A stretch of 64,000 bases of DNA from Actinomadura graeca (GCF_019175365.1 NZ_CP059572.1:8432001-8496000); one strand, 5' to 3'; numbered from the stretch's first letter, positions 45,376 to 54,302 are shown. A program made the numbers and translations. The notes: generated from the sequence alone by a model not told the origin.

Positions 45376-46347
45376 ATGGATGAGGAGGTCGCACCCGGCA
45401 TTACCCAGGACCATATCCACCCCTACGCTGACCTGAGCCGCGCGAAGCTCAGCCACGCTGACCTCGAGGCCGCGAATCTGGTCGGCGCGAAACTGGCCCT
45501 CGCATTTCTGCACAGCGCCGACCTGACCAGCGCTCGCCTGAGCTACGCGGACCTGACCCAAGCCAACTTGACCCGAGCCAAGCTGAACCGCGCCAGCCTG
45601 ATCGGTGCGACCCTGATCGGTGCGATCCTGGTCGATGCTGACATCAGCGGGGCGGACTTGACCGGGGCGAACCTGGTCTTTGAGCACCCGAAACTCGCGG
45701 ATCTGACCCGCGCGCACATGGCCCAAGCCAACCTGTCGGGCGCGGATCTGACCGGGGCGTATTTGCCCGGCGCGGACCTGACCGACGCGCTCCTCGTCCG
45801 CGCGAGCTTGAAGATGGCTAGTGTCAACGACACGGACCTGAGCGGCGCGAATCTGAGCGGCGCGATCCTGACCGAGGCGAACCTAGCCTGCACGAACTTA
45901 AACAGTGCGGACCTGAGCGGCGCGGACCTGAACGGCGCGAACTTGAGCCGGGCGAGCCTGGCACACGCGAACCTGGACTGTGCAAACCTGTCCGCTGCGG
46001 ACTTGTCAGGTGCAGGGTTGTCCGGCGCGAACCTACAGCGCGCGAACCTGTCCGATGTGGATCTGTCCGGCGCGAACCTGACCCAAGCGAACCTGGACGG
46101 CGCGAGCCTGAGCGGTGCCGACCTGAGCGGCGCGGACTTGAGCGGAACAAGTTTGGTCAAGGTGTTCCTGCACGGGGCACATTGGTCGCGGGCCGAGGCA
46201 TCGCGGGCGCCAACAGTGTGGCCAGCGGGATGGGAGGCTCAAATACTGCAACGGTCAAGGCAACGTCATCTGGGTGTGTACGAGGTGATACCCATGGCGG
46301 GGCGTGGTTCTGAAGGCACTCACGGGCGCGGCGGGGACTGGCGATAG
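45376..46347 (+). CDS. Soluble pentapeptide-repeat protein
   Basis: 323 aa built almost entirely of A(D/N)L-x-x repeats (SGADLTGANL, LSGANLSGAI), giving about 45 pentapeptides and a long right-handed beta-helix. No TM segment, unlike the two other pentapeptide proteins here. A helical break occurs near residue 105 (EHPKLAD). Related in type to MfpA/Qnr-like DNA mimics, but the length and missing dimer motifs prevent that assignment. One of few plus-strand genes in this half. Confidence 0.8.
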   Translation: MDEEVAPGITQDHIHPYADLSRAKLSHADLEAANLVGAKLALAFLHSADLTSARLSYADLTQANLTRAKLNRASLIGATLIGAILVDADISGADLTGANLVFEHPKLADLTRAHMAQANLSGADLTGAYLPGADLTDALLVRASLKMASVNDTDLSGANLSGAILTEANLACTNLNSADLSGADLNGANLSRASLAHANLDCANLSAADLSGAGLSGANLQRANLSDVDLSGANLTQANLDGASLSGADLSGADLSGTSLVKVFLHGAHWSRAEASRAPTVWPAGWEAQILQRSRQRHLGVYEVIPMAGRGSEGTHGRGGDWR

Positions 46348-46655
46348 TGGCCGGCAGGATCGCCCAGGTTGGGTGCCGTTATCCGATGCGTCACAGGCCA
46401 CATACAGGCAGACCGTGACGGCCGACTCGGCGCGATGCTCAAAGCCCATCACCGCCCGCCGCACCTGCACTCCCCGTTGACCTGTACCGGTTTCATGGAT
46501 CCGACCGGGGAGCGGGGGCAGATTACCTCGGCGGTTCACCCCTGCTCATGTGCTCATCGCCACCCACAGATTCAAACAGCACCCTCGCCGATTTACCGAT
46601 CATGGCGGTTGCCCACTACTTCTATGAGTCCCCTCGAAGATAAAGGAGATGCCGC
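46348..46655. other. Intergenic, nothing identified
   Basis: About 300 bp between the pentapeptide gene and the small ORF. No protein-like frame of useful size on either strand and no strong hairpin. Confidence 0.4.
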
Positions 46656-46832
46656 ATGGAGGCCGGAACGACGGTGAACATGGTGGTCGCTGTGCTGAGC
46701 GTGGTCAGCAGCAAGCTGCCCCCGGCGGCCTGGAGCCGCCCAAGCGGATCCCGGATCGCCGCCTGCGCGCAGCACGACGGTGGCCGTCCGCCGAGTTGCC
46801 GACGCGAGCAGGACGGCGATGACCGGCGATGA
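46656..46832 (+). CDS. Possible small membrane-associated protein
   Basis: ATG after a strong AAAGGAGAT. 58 codons starting MEAGTTVNMVVAVLSVVSSK, a hydrophobic start; the remainder is Arg/Cys-rich and may be frameshifted. It overlaps the start of the sigma-factor relic (ATGA). Genuineness is uncertain. Confidence 0.35.
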   Translation: MEAGTTVNMVVAVLSVVSSKLPPAAWSRPSGSRIAACAQHDGGRPPSCRREQDGDDRR

Positions 46833-47454
46833 ACCCCACGTGGCCCGCCTCCTCAGGCCGCCGCGCCAAACCTTTAGGTTCACCGCGACAGGTGCCTGCC
46901 GCCGCCGGCACTCTCAACGAGGTGCGCGAGCAGTTCCTGGACTTCTACACCGATGAGTGCCACGCCGTCGTGCGGTTTGTGATGCTCGCCCGCAGCGCCA
47001 GCCGGGAAACGGTCGAAGATGCCATTCAGGGGGCGTTTTCCTTAAAGCCTGGCGGACCACGCAGAACCCAGGAGTGGCTGGCGCGGGATCCACGATTGGG
47101 GTCCCTGAATCCGGACGATCGAGTTACGCCGCCACGACCGAGCCTGGCAGCACCCGCCGCAGACACCCGCCCACGAACCCCGATCCCGAGGGTGCACTCA
47201 CCGCCATGGCGTGACCCCGGCCGGACCTGGCCGAGCTGGCGGCCATCACGGTGGACGTGCTGAGAGCCCTGCGTGCCCTCGACGATGACCAGGCTCGCGC
47301 CGTCATGGCCTACACCTTGGACGGCTACAGCGACACCGTCATCGCCCAGTAGATGGGCATCGACCCTCAGCGAGTCCGTAACCTGCGTGCCAAGGCCCGA
47401 AAGCTGCTGCGCCATCATCTGGCTCCCAGCCGCAGGTCGGCTGGCTATGTGTGA
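46829..47454 (+). pseudogene. Degenerate RNA polymerase sigma factor gene
   Basis: Frame 1: FLDFYTDECHAVVRFVMLAR, ETVEDAIQGAF (region 2-like). After a shift: FLKAWRTTQNP. Then fragments of a WIRTIELRRH-type linker interrupted by TGA, and finally region 4 RALRALDDDQARAVMAYTLD, GYSDTVIAQ-TAG-MGIDPQ, RVRNLRAKARKLLRHHL. At least two frameshifts and two nonsense codons. A dead sigma-70/ECF-type gene. Confidence 0.65.
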
Positions 47455-47714
47455 CCGGTGTCCCCCTGGTTGGCGAGCCTGGCGAGGATCTCTCCGTGGC
47501 AGCGGCGCGGGGTGCACCAGCAGCCGAGGATCTTGCCCCTCAGTTCGCCGAGCGCATCGAGCAGATGTGGTTGTGTGGGCAGCCACTGCTCATAGCGTGA
47601 GACGGCCTGTTCGCGGGAAACGTGTGGCCCGATGGCGAATGGGTTGCCCCATTTCGAGGGCCGGCCGATGTAGACATCGTAGTCATCGCGCTTGCAGTGG
47701 ACGACCAGCCTCAT
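47445..47714 (-). CDS. DUF4326 protein
   Basis: 89 aa, ATG after GAAGGA. Full DUF4326 signature: RLVVHCKRDDYDVYIGRPSK, WGNPFAIG, a helical region, then RGKILGCWCTPRRCHGEILA with conserved Cys-x-Cys...Cys-His. Function unknown. The family is frequent in phages and mobile elements. It overlaps the sigma relic by 10 bp, convergent. Confidence 0.88.
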   Translation of the reverse strand: MRLVVHCKRDDYDVYIGRPSKWGNPFAIGPHVSREQAVSRYEQWLPTQPHLLDALGELRGKILGCWCTPRRCHGEILARLANQGDTGHT

Positions 47715-48223
47715 CCGTCCTTCCTCTTCTGGGTGGTGCTGCGGTGATGAGGTCTGCCTGAGCGGACCGGCCCGCGGCGCGGAAAGGGTCGCCGGAGGCA
47801 GCGCGTCGCGACGCCGCAGGCGACCCCGCAGCACAGCGGCCTGCCAATCTGCACGCCCTGAGATCCGGCAATGCGCACCCGGCAGGGGAACTTCCGCCAA
47901 GGGACAGACGGCCGCCGTCGTGCCGACGGGGCAGCCTGACCCACGCCCATGCGTCATGGGCCACGCCGCCGGAAGGCACGGGAGCGGGGCGGTGGCTGGC
48001 GGATAGGACTCTTGCCGGTTCGGCTCACCAGTGCGGCTACCGTGACTCTGCGGGTGCCGACCTCGCGAGTTCGCCCAACATGTTCACGGAATCGCCTCTC
48101 GCAGCGGCTGCACCAGGCCCGGACTGCCGGAGCTCACGGCACGATCCCCGCGATCGCAGGATTTGTGAGCCGCGGCGCTTACCCCGCGTCCCTCCAACGG
48201 TCTTGGCCGGCAATGTCGCTCGG
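47715..48223. other. About 500 bp without a confident gene
   Basis: Contains a hairpin at about 47787-47827 (GGGTCGCC...GGCGACCC with inner GCGTCGCGACGC), roughly 70 nt before the DUF4326 start, in leader position. No protein-like frame with a ribosome-binding site. Confidence 0.35.
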
Positions 48224-48439
48224 TCAGCGGCGGCTGCGGTCACTGACCCGCCGGCCGACCCGCCGGGGCGCGCGAATGCGGATAATGCGCACAGGGCGGC
48301 CTGCTTGCTTGGCCAGCGTGATTTGGCGCGCCGTCTCGGTGTCGATCTCCCCGTACGGGGTGATCACGATACCGCCGTTGCGGCGGACGGCGGCGTCATT
48401 CCACCGGCGGATGAATTCCGCTGCTTCCCTGTCGTCCAC
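48224..48439 (-). CDS. Uncharacterised 71-aa basic protein
   Basis: GTG after AAGGAG. Product begins MDDREAAEFIRRWNDAAVRR, continues GGIVITPYGEIDTETARQIT and ends strongly basic (RIRAPRRVGRRVSDRSRR). Fits a small DNA- or RNA-binding protein. No family recognised. The palindrome GCGCACGTGCGC lies about 25 nt upstream. Confidence 0.65.
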   Translation of the reverse strand: MDDREAAEFIRRWNDAAVRRNGGIVITPYGEIDTETARQITLAKQAGRPVRIIRIRAPRRVGRRVSDRSRR

Positions 48440-48700
48440 CCTGACTCCTTGAGGACGGGTAAACGCGCACGTGCGCAGAACGGGATTGGCGGGCCGCGGG
48501 ACCAGCAGCGTGATCTCGGGGCGCCCCTATGCCGCCTCCGCCGCACATGAACGGCCAGGTGGCGTGGCCAGGCGGGGATGGTGGCGACGGCGCTGGCGGG
48601 GGCGGCTGGAACAACGATCGGCCGTGTTTTCAGGCGCTGGGCGGGGCGGCGTCGCCCTGACGTGCGGCCGGGACGCCGGGGTAGAGGCTGCGAGATGGAC

Positions 48701-48732
48701 CGGCCCCGGGCCCTTATCGGGCCCCGGGGCCG
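48701..48732 (-). terminator. GC-rich hairpin terminator
   Basis: CGGCCCCGGGCCC pairs with GGGCCCCGGGGCCG around TTATC, 14 nt past the stop of the 89-aa gene. Confidence 0.7.
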
Positions 48733-48745
48733 ATGCATCCCCTGG

Positions 48746-49015
48746 TCAGGTGGCGGCCGGCTCGCGGGCGAAGCCGACGATGGAGGCGGTGGCCCGGACG
48801 ATCCAGGCTCCGGGATACAGATCGTCGCAGCTGGTGTAGCGGATCGTGATTGGGTCGCCGGGGTTGGCCGGTTCAAGGACGTCGACACGGTAGATGATCA
48901 TGGCGTCTGTGGTGGCGTGCGGGAATGAAGTGAAGGTGGCGATACCCGGCATGTTCTCCATCAGCTCTGGGACGATCTGGGCTGGGAGAAGCTGGTCAGG
49001 GTCGTGCGCTGTCAT
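48746..49015 (-). CDS. Uncharacterised 89-aa protein
   Basis: ATG with GGAGGAG eight bases upstream. Begins MTAHDPDQLLPAQIVPELME; core AMIIYRVDVLEPANPGDPIT, RYTSCDDLYPGAWIVRATAS suggests a small beta-rich fold. It has both an upstream hairpin and a terminator. No family recognised. Confidence 0.68.
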   Translation of the reverse strand: MTAHDPDQLLPAQIVPELMENMPGIATFTSFPHATTDAMIIYRVDVLEPANPGDPITIRYTSCDDLYPGAWIVRATASIVGFAREPAAT

Positions 49016-49066
49016 CGCGGGCTCCTCCGGGTGGGGATCTCCTTGGCGAGCCGCGCTCAGCGCGTT

Positions 49067-49120
49067 CAGCCGGGCGGGTCCAACCGGGGCCCCGCAGGGG
49101 TGGTTTGACTCGCCCGGCTG
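49067..49120 (-). promoter_or_regulatory. Leader hairpin with GGGGCCCC-type loop
   Basis: 19-nt arms at 49067-49085 and 49102-49120 pair with two mismatches. The loop GGGGCCCCGCAGGGGT closely resembles the loops at 52513-52530 and 56239-56254. 51 nt before the 89-aa gene start; GGCGTGCTGCCCT follows on the plus strand. Confidence 0.7.
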
Positions 49121-49289
49121 GGCGTGCTGCCCTCGGGTGGAGGCAGCTGCCGGGTTGTGCACCCGGGGGAGCGCCTGTGGCGAGCACGCCGGCCCCGTGG
49201 CCGAGGCGGACAAAAGGGGCCCGGGTGATCCGCAGGCCATCTCAAGGCGGCCTGGTGGCGCCGTCGCCAGCACGGCCGGGCGGGGCCGG

Positions 49290-49332
49290 GCCGCTGCGCC
49301 GGCGGCGATGGTGTCGGATGCGGCGCAGCGGC
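49290..49332 (-). terminator. Hairpin terminator
   Basis: Perfect 12-bp stem GCCGCTGCGCCG / CGGCGCAGCGGC, 26 nt past the stop at 49359. Confidence 0.65.
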
Positions 49333-49358
49333 AGGCGCCTCCCGGAGGAGTGGGGTAG

Positions 49359-49718
49359 TCAGGGCTGATAGGGGATCAGGCAGCCCAGCGGTACCGTGGT
49401 CTGATGCTCGCGGACGCCCGGGGGCACGTAGACCCGGGTTCCGCCGCCATGACGCAGCAGGTCGGTGGAGCGCGTGTCGAGGCGGATGAGGTAGCTGGCC
49501 TTCTTGCCAGGAGCTTGGCTGACCACGGTTCCGGTCAGCCCCTGGAAGACCACCGGGCTGGTGTCGACGATCATGACGGCTTCTCCGCCGCTGAGGCCGG
49601 CGCGCCAGGCCCGCAGGACCGCCCGGCGGCGGGGGACGATGGCTGCCTCGACCTGGTCGAGATCGGCGAGAGTCGCCTGGCCGATGAACTCCAGAACCGG
49701 CTCCAGAGCGTGCTGCAT
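49359..49718 (-). CDS. Uncharacterised 119-aa protein
   Basis: ATG 49718 with AAGGAG six bases upstream (ATG 49724 is also in frame but abuts the site). Begins MQHALEPVLEFIGQATLADL; C-terminal half GLTGTVVSQAPGKKASYLIR, GTRVYVPPG suggests a small SH3-like beta barrel. No family recognised. Confidence 0.68.
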   Translation of the reverse strand: MQHALEPVLEFIGQATLADLDQVEAAIVPRRRAVLRAWRAGLSGGEAVMIVDTSPVVFQGLTGTVVSQAPGKKASYLIRLDTRSTDLLRHGGGTRVYVPPGVREHQTTVPLGCLIPYQP

Positions 49719-49811
49719 CAACATCTCCTTGATCGAACGGCGGATTCGGATTCGTCCACGCCGCCGCGGGGGTGGGTGCGGCGAACGGGGTGGCGCGGGT
49801 GTGTCAGCGGG

Positions 49812-50627
49812 TTAGCGGGTTTGCGGCAGGCGGCCGGCAGCGTCGGCCAGCGCCATGGCCTCCAGGGCGTCCGCGGCCTGGCCGGTGACGAGCGGGCGGG
49901 ACTCGTCGTACTGGCACACCGCCCATCTCCAGCGGCCACCGGCCGGGCAGGCGAACAACCATCGCGTGCCGTCGCCGACGTCGCGAGACCAGCCGGGGCT
50001 GCCGTTGCGGGGGTCGGGTTCCTGCCACTGGCCGGGTCGGTGCCTGCGCTGGTGCTGCCGGTCGTCGGCGGTTGCGGGCCGCCTGGGGCCGTCGTCGCGG
50101 TACTTGATCTCGGCGGCCAGATAGGCCGTCAGCTTTGCTGCTTTGACCTGTGCTTGTGTTGAGACCTCCTCGGGCAGGGCAGGGTGCAGATGCTGGATGT
50201 GGTGGGTTGTGGCGAGCAGGTCAAAATGTACGCGGCAGCGGGTGACCATCCCGCCAGCGCCCTGAGGCCGGACCCAGAGGGTGAGGGTGGCGGCCGCGTG
50301 ATGCGGCATAGTGCGGCTCGGCGTGACGGTCACGTATTCGTTCCCCCAGGAACGCACGGCGCAGTCAGGTGCCAGCCGCACCGGCGCGGCACCGCATTCC
50401 ACCGGGACGGGCGGGACGGTACCGCGCCGGGCATGGTGCTCATGGTCGGCGTCGGCGTAGGCGAACGGCCACCATCCGGGCCGCAGCCGCTGAGCGATGA
50501 GCCCGCGCCGGTAGATGATGCCGTACTGGTCGAGGGTGTAGCCCCACTCGCCTTTGGGTGGCGGGGCGGCGTACATGTCGAACTGGATCACGCGGTCCGG
50601 TGACCCGCCGCCGGTGTTCACGGTCAT
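49812..50627 (-). CDS. Uncharacterised 271-aa protein
   Basis: ATG after CAGGAG. Regions: GEWGYTLDQYGIIYRRGLIA (Trp/Tyr-rich start), PQGAGGMVTRCRVHFDLLAT, and a C-terminal RWLFACPAGGRWRWAVCQYD followed by an Ala-rich helix. No TM segment, no catalytic motif recognised. One of the larger proteins of the array. Confidence 0.68.
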   Translation of the reverse strand: MTVNTGGGSPDRVIQFDMYAAPPPKGEWGYTLDQYGIIYRRGLIAQRLRPGWWPFAYADADHEHHARRGTVPPVPVECGAAPVRLAPDCAVRSWGNEYVTVTPSRTMPHHAAATLTLWVRPQGAGGMVTRCRVHFDLLATTHHIQHLHPALPEEVSTQAQVKAAKLTAYLAAEIKYRDDGPRRPATADDRQHQRRHRPGQWQEPDPRNGSPGWSRDVGDGTRWLFACPAGGRWRWAVCQYDESRPLVTGQAADALEAMALADAAGRLPQTR

Positions 50628-50805
50628 CGGTGGGCTCCTGGAGGGCTGGTGGGAACCCCGCGGCCCATCGGGTCGCAGCCAGTCGTCAATGCACGATCAC
50701 GTGCGGCAACATAGCGCTGAGAGGTCATTCCAAAGAGAGCCGCGCATGTGTCTCCGGCTCGTTCCGGTTCAACCGGCAGCGCTGCCAGAGGCGGCGAGGG
50801 CCGCG

Positions 50806-51927
50806 TCATGCCAGGGATGGTGAGATGCACTCGGCGTCCTGGTCGTCGCCGCGGTTGCGCACCACCGACGACACGAACGCCGCGATGATCAGGCCGGCGC
50901 CGAGCCCCCCGGTGATCCACTCGGGGACGTGGTGGCCGATCGAGACCAGCATGCAGACCGCCAGCGCGCCGATCGCCCAGTGGGCGCCGTGCTCCAGGTA
51001 GACGTACTCGTGCAGGGTGCCCTTGCGGACCAGGAACACCGTCAGCGACCGGATGTACATCGCGCCGATGCCCAGGCCCAGCGCGATGATGATCGGGTCG
51101 GTGCTGATGGCGAACGCGCCGATGACGCCGTCGAAGCTGAACGAGGCGTCCAGCACCTCCAGGTACAGGAACAGGAAGAACCCCGCCTTGCCGGTGGCCA
51201 GCGCCAGCGAACTCGGCCCGGACCTCCCGGACGCGCCCTCCCCCGCCGCGACGCCCGCGGGACCCTCCTCGCCGGCGTCCTCGCCGTCCTCGTCCTCGTC
51301 ACCGCCCGCCTCGGAGAACAGCTCCCCGAGCCCGTTGACCAGGATGTAGGTCACCATGCCCAGCACACCGGCGATCATGACGTCGCCCGGGTCCTCGGCG
51401 TACAGGCCGGCCACGAACGCCAGCGCGCCGCCCGCGACGACCACCGACAGCTGGTCCAGCTTGCCGATGCGGGCGAGCGGCTTCTCCAGCCACGGCAGCC
51501 ACTTGTCGGCGCGCTCCTCGAACACGAAGTCCAGGAACAGCATCATCAGGAACATGCCGCCGAACGCCGCGATCATCGGGTAGGCGTCGGTCATCAGCTC
51601 GTGGTAGCGGTGCGAGTCGTTGATCGCCAGGTCGAACGCCTCGTAGGGGTTCAGCTTCGCGGTGATCCCCACGATCAGCAGGGGGAACACCAGCCGCATG
51701 CCGAACACGGCGATGGCGATGCCGACGGTCAGGAAGATCTTCTGCCAGAACGGGCTCATCCTGTCGAGCACCTTGGCGTTGACCACGGCGTTGTCGAACG
51801 ACAGCGAGATCTCAAGGACGGCCAGCACCGCCACCAGCGCCAGGCCCGTCGCCCCGTCGTACAGCAGGGCGATCAGCAGGCCGAGGGCCGTGACGGCGAA
51901 GGACCACCCGAAGGTGCGGGCGAGCAT
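50806..51927 (-). CDS. DUF475/TerC-like integral membrane protein
   Basis: 373 aa from ATG 51927 with AAGGAG upstream. About nine TM helices. Family hallmarks include EISLSFDNAVVNAKVLDRMS and EVLDASFSFDGVIGAFAIST, the paired acidic-SFDN/SFDG membrane motifs of the TerC superfamily, separated by an acidic cytoplasmic loop (GGDEDEDGEDAGEEG). Related proteins are implicated in metal-ion export and stress or tellurite resistance. Out of character with the small unknown genes, so probably acquired cargo. Confidence 0.9.
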   Translation of the reverse strand: MLARTFGWSFAVTALGLLIALLYDGATGLALVAVLAVLEISLSFDNAVVNAKVLDRMSPFWQKIFLTVGIAIAVFGMRLVFPLLIVGITAKLNPYEAFDLAINDSHRYHELMTDAYPMIAAFGGMFLMMLFLDFVFEERADKWLPWLEKPLARIGKLDQLSVVVAGGALAFVAGLYAEDPGDVMIAGVLGMVTYILVNGLGELFSEAGGDEDEDGEDAGEEGPAGVAAGEGASGRSGPSSLALATGKAGFFLFLYLEVLDASFSFDGVIGAFAISTDPIIIALGLGIGAMYIRSLTVFLVRKGTLHEYVYLEHGAHWAIGALAVCMLVSIGHHVPEWITGGLGAGLIIAAFVSSVVRNRGDDQDAECISPSLA

Positions 51928-52030
51928 GCAAGGACTCCTTGGGTGTGGTTGCAGCTGCGGGCGGGCCATGCCGGCCGGGCGGTGGCACGGCCCGCCGCTG
52001 CCGGTGGCACGTGCGGGATCGGGCCGGTGC

Positions 52031-52444
52031 TCAGGGGCCAGTGCCGCCCACGGTTTGCAGGGTGTCGGCCAGCCATGCCCGGTCGTCCTCGCTCAGCGGG
52101 ACGCCCAGCACCCGGCCGATGTGCAGCTTGTCCTGCATGGCGAGCAGCGCGCCGGGGTAGGGGCCGCCGGTGCGGGTCAGCAGCGCGAATCGCCCGATCC
52201 GCAATGGCAGCAGCCCGCCGTCCCAGCCGGGCACGTAGCTGCTGGTGTGATCGGCCAGAGAGCCGGCCATGTCTTCGCCGATCACCAGCAGGACCGGGTT
52301 GTCCAGCGCGGCGGTCAGGCCCTCGGCGCTCTTGGTGAGCAGGCAGGATCGCCCGGCACAGCGGGCGTATTCGGCCATCTGCTGCCGCAGGAGGCCATCA
52401 TCGCTGATCACGATCATGGGATGGAGTGTGCGGAGCTTGATCAC
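52031..52444 (-). CDS. Uncharacterised 137-aa protein
   Basis: GTG with AGGAGG upstream. Begins VIKLRTLHPMIVISDDGLLR; PVLLVIGEDMAGSLADHTSS and GRFALLTRTGGPYPGALLA suggest a Rossmann-like alternating fold. Leader hairpin 42 nt upstream. No family recognised. Confidence 0.68.
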   Translation of the reverse strand: MIKLRTLHPMIVISDDGLLRQQMAEYARCAGRSCLLTKSAEGLTAALDNPVLLVIGEDMAGSLADHTSSYVPGWDGGLLPLRIGRFALLTRTGGPYPGALLAMQDKLHIGRVLGVPLSEDDRAWLADTLQTVGGTGP

Positions 52445-52486
52445 GGGGCCTCCTGGCTCGGTGGGCGGCGTCGGTGATCTGCGATG

Positions 52487-52557
52487 AGCATCCGGGTGGC
52501 GGGCGGTCAAAAGCGGGGCCCCTGCGGGGTGGTTTGACCGCCCGCCACCCGGGTGCT
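52487..52557 (-). promoter_or_regulatory. 25-bp leader hairpin with GGGGCCCC-type loop
   Basis: Arms 52487-52511 and 52533-52557 pair over 25 bp with one mismatch (core CGGGTGGCGGGCGGTCAAA). The loop contains CGGGGCCCCTGCGGGGTGG. 42 nt before the 137-aa gene start. Confidence 0.8.
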
Positions 52558-52742
52558 GGGGTGCAAAGCCGATGCCGGTCACCGCGCCTGCGGGCCTTTA
52601 GGCATGCGGCCAGGGCCTTGCCAGTGGTGCAGGGCCGGAGAGGGGTGGAGACCGGGCCACGGTGATCTCCCAGGGTCTGCGCGGCGGGGCTAGTGCTCAA
52701 GCCGCTACCAGGCCCCTGGGCAGCCGCCCGCTGTTCACCCGA

Positions 52743-53003
52743 TCACCTGGGGGATCCCGGCCGGGGCGCTGCCGTATCGTGGTCTGCGGTGACCGCCTGC
52801 AGGGGTGGTGTCCGCATCCGCTTGGCCGCGCGTGGTCTCCGGTTCTCCCTTTCGGTGAGCTGCCAGCCCTCCACGCCGGGCCTGGGGCGGTGAGGCGTGT
52901 CGTCGACGGTCACGCCGCCGACCTGGACCTCTTGGTGTCTGGTGTCGCACCACTTGAAATAGATGCACTCCTGGCCCTTGTCATGATCGTAGGAGTGCCT
53001 CAC
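52743..53003 (-). CDS. Possible 86-aa basic protein
   Basis: GTG start. N-terminal part MRHSYDHDKGQECIYFKWCD, TRHQEVQVGGVTVDD looks genuine; C-terminal part RENRRPRAAKRMRTPP is basic. Weak ribosome-binding site. Overlaps the 61-aa gene by 23 bp. No family recognised. Confidence 0.5.
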   Translation of the reverse strand: MRHSYDHDKGQECIYFKWCDTRHQEVQVGGVTVDDTPHRPRPGVEGWQLTERENRRPRAAKRMRTPPLQAVTADHDTAAPRPGSPR

Positions 53004-53166
53004 CCAGAGGCAGGGTCCCCGTTCTTGGGATCAGGGCGGCGGGATGGGAGGCGGCCAGCTGGCACCCCGGCCGCGTTGGGACGGTGACGTCGGGCGTCTG
53101 CCCCACCGCCGATCTGCGGGTAGGCGTTACCTTTGCGGCCACGCCGTCCCACGGCCACCAGGCCAT
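52981..53166 (-). CDS. Small 61-aa protein
   Basis: ATG with CAGGAG five bases upstream. Begins MAWWPWDGVAAKVTPTRRSA, ends TGTLPLGEALLRS. Trp-rich start. Overlaps the downstream 86-aa frame in another phase. No family recognised. Confidence 0.5.
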   Translation of the reverse strand: MAWWPWDGVAAKVTPTRRSAVGQTPDVTVPTRPGCQLAASHPAALIPRTGTLPLGEALLRS

Positions 53167-53294
53167 ATCACTCCTGCGTGTGATATCCCGAGGCATGGCC
53201 CGCCGGAGCTGCTGTGCGCAGCCGTGCCCGGCGCTGGCACCTGTCCCTGCGCCCAGGTGCCGGCGCCAGCCGCATCGGCGCGTGTGATCTGCAG

Positions 53295-53474
53295 CTACCG
53301 AGACCAGCCGCACGATCTGCATGTCTTACGCCAGATGGGGTTGCAGGTGAGGCAGTAGGCGCACCGCCACCACCCCTGGACCGCCGGTGTCGGCGTGAGC
53401 CGCAGGCGGCGGGCTGGCACAGACGCCGGCGCAGTGCCGGTGAAGGTGGCGCGCGTGATGGGGTGCCAGAGCAT
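53295..53474 (-). CDS. 59-aa zinc-ribbon protein
   Basis: ATG with TTGGAGG at optimal distance. The C-terminal half WWRCAYCLTCNPIWRKTCRS, CGWSR carries CxxC and CxxC pairs about 12 residues apart, as in RanBP2-like or small zinc ribbons (W-x-C-x-x-C...C-x-x-C). Likely nucleic-acid or protein binding. It has a 14-bp leader hairpin. Confidence 0.72.
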   Translation of the reverse strand: MLWHPITRATFTGTAPASVPARRLRLTPTPAVQGWWRCAYCLTCNPIWRKTCRSCGWSR

Positions 53475-53526
53475 GGACCCTCCAAGGTCGGCGTGATGTT
53501 CCCGGTGACCGCCCCGGGCACGCCGG

Positions 53527-53566
53527 GCCGCGGCGGTCAAGGCGCTTGTTGCTTGACCGCCGCGGC
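53527..53566 (-). promoter_or_regulatory. Leader hairpin of the zinc-ribbon gene
   Basis: Perfect 14-bp arms GCCGCGGCGGTCAA and TTGACCGCCGCGGC with a 12-nt loop, 52 nt before ATG 53474. GGCGTGCTG follows at 53569-53577. Confidence 0.75.
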
Positions 53567-53961
53567 GCGGCGTGCTGAGCTCTGTCACCGGGGACTCTGG
53601 CCGGGCGGCGGGCTGGCCCGCCGTTTGCCGTCCGGGCGGCGGCCTGGAGCGCGGCGTTCCCGGTTGCATGACCGTCGGTACCAGAGCGCAGGTCGCCGGC
53701 GGCGGCTCATCCGGCGATGTGATCGCAGCTGCGGCAGGGACGTTCCGGCGGCGTCACGAGGGCTGAACTGCACTGCGGCGCTGCAGGTAGTTGTGTTCCG
53801 GCCCGGTGCGCGGGCCAGGATGGTCCTGTGGTGCGCCCATTTCCCGGGTGAAATCAGCGGCGGATGGGCCCCGGTTGACCACCGGCAGCCGGTGCCCAGG
53901 CCGCGCACGGCGGCCAGCTGTCACCGGATCACATGGCCGATGACGCCCCACAAGTCGCCGC
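53567..53961. other. About 395 bp without a confident gene
   Basis: Minus-strand frames (for example from about 53711, MSRRRRPALWYRRSC) lack ribosome-binding sites and domains. It separates the zinc-ribbon gene from the excisionase-like gene. Confidence 0.3.
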
Positions 53962-54156
53962 TCACTGCGATCCCTCCGCTGAGTCGCCGACCCAGCGTGC
54001 GACCATGACCTCACACAGCGCGCCCTCGGCGATGAGGACCTCGTCGTCGTCGATCGTGAGCGCGGGAAGCTCCCCGTCGGCGACCATGCCGAGCACGGCG
54101 TCCTCGCAGACGCCCAGCAGGTCGGCGGCCTCCACTGCGGTCAGGATGCGGTTCAT
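53962..54156 (-). CDS. Excisionase-like HTH protein
   Basis: 64 aa. MNRILTAVEAADLLGVCEDA, then VLGMVADGELPALTIDDDEV has the winged-helix HTH_17/Xis layout (T-x-x-E-A-A-x-L-L-G-V, then G-x-L-P). ATGA overlap with the upstream 49-aa gene. It could direct excision of the element or regulate transcription. The usual Arg before the wing is replaced by acidic residues, which is odd for a DNA binder. Confidence 0.68.
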   Translation of the reverse strand: MNRILTAVEAADLLGVCEDAVLGMVADGELPALTIDDDEVLIAEGALCEVMVARWVGDSAEGSQ

Positions 54157-54302
54157 CGCCCCGCCACCTTCTGGTACCCGGCGCCGCCGCGCAACGCGCA
54201 GACGACCTCCTGCTGCGTCCGCCGGACCGGTCGGCGCTGGGCGAGGTCGTCCAGGCGGCGCCTGCAGAAGACCGAGACCAGCGCCGACGGCGGGTCTGCC
54301 AT
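54153..54302 (-). CDS. Small basic 49-aa protein
   Basis: MADPPSALVSVFCRRRLDDL, AQRRPVRRTQQEVVCALRGG. Its stop overlaps the next ATG (ATGA), so it is coupled to the excisionase-like gene. GGTGG upstream is a weak ribosome-binding site. No family recognised. Confidence 0.5.
   Translation of the reverse strand: MADPPSALVSVFCRRRLDDLAQRRPVRRTQQEVVCALRGGAGYQKVAGR

Noticed and set aside
50929..52338. 469-codon plus-strand frame
   Set aside because: Antisense to the DUF475/TerC-like gene, which has clear TM helices and motifs.
52487..52557. Leader hairpin arms as -35 promoter elements (TTGACC)
   Set aside because: TTGACC occurs in several arms, but no plausible -10 hexamer was found 16-18 nt downstream in the cases checked (52.5, 53.5 and 60.7 kb).
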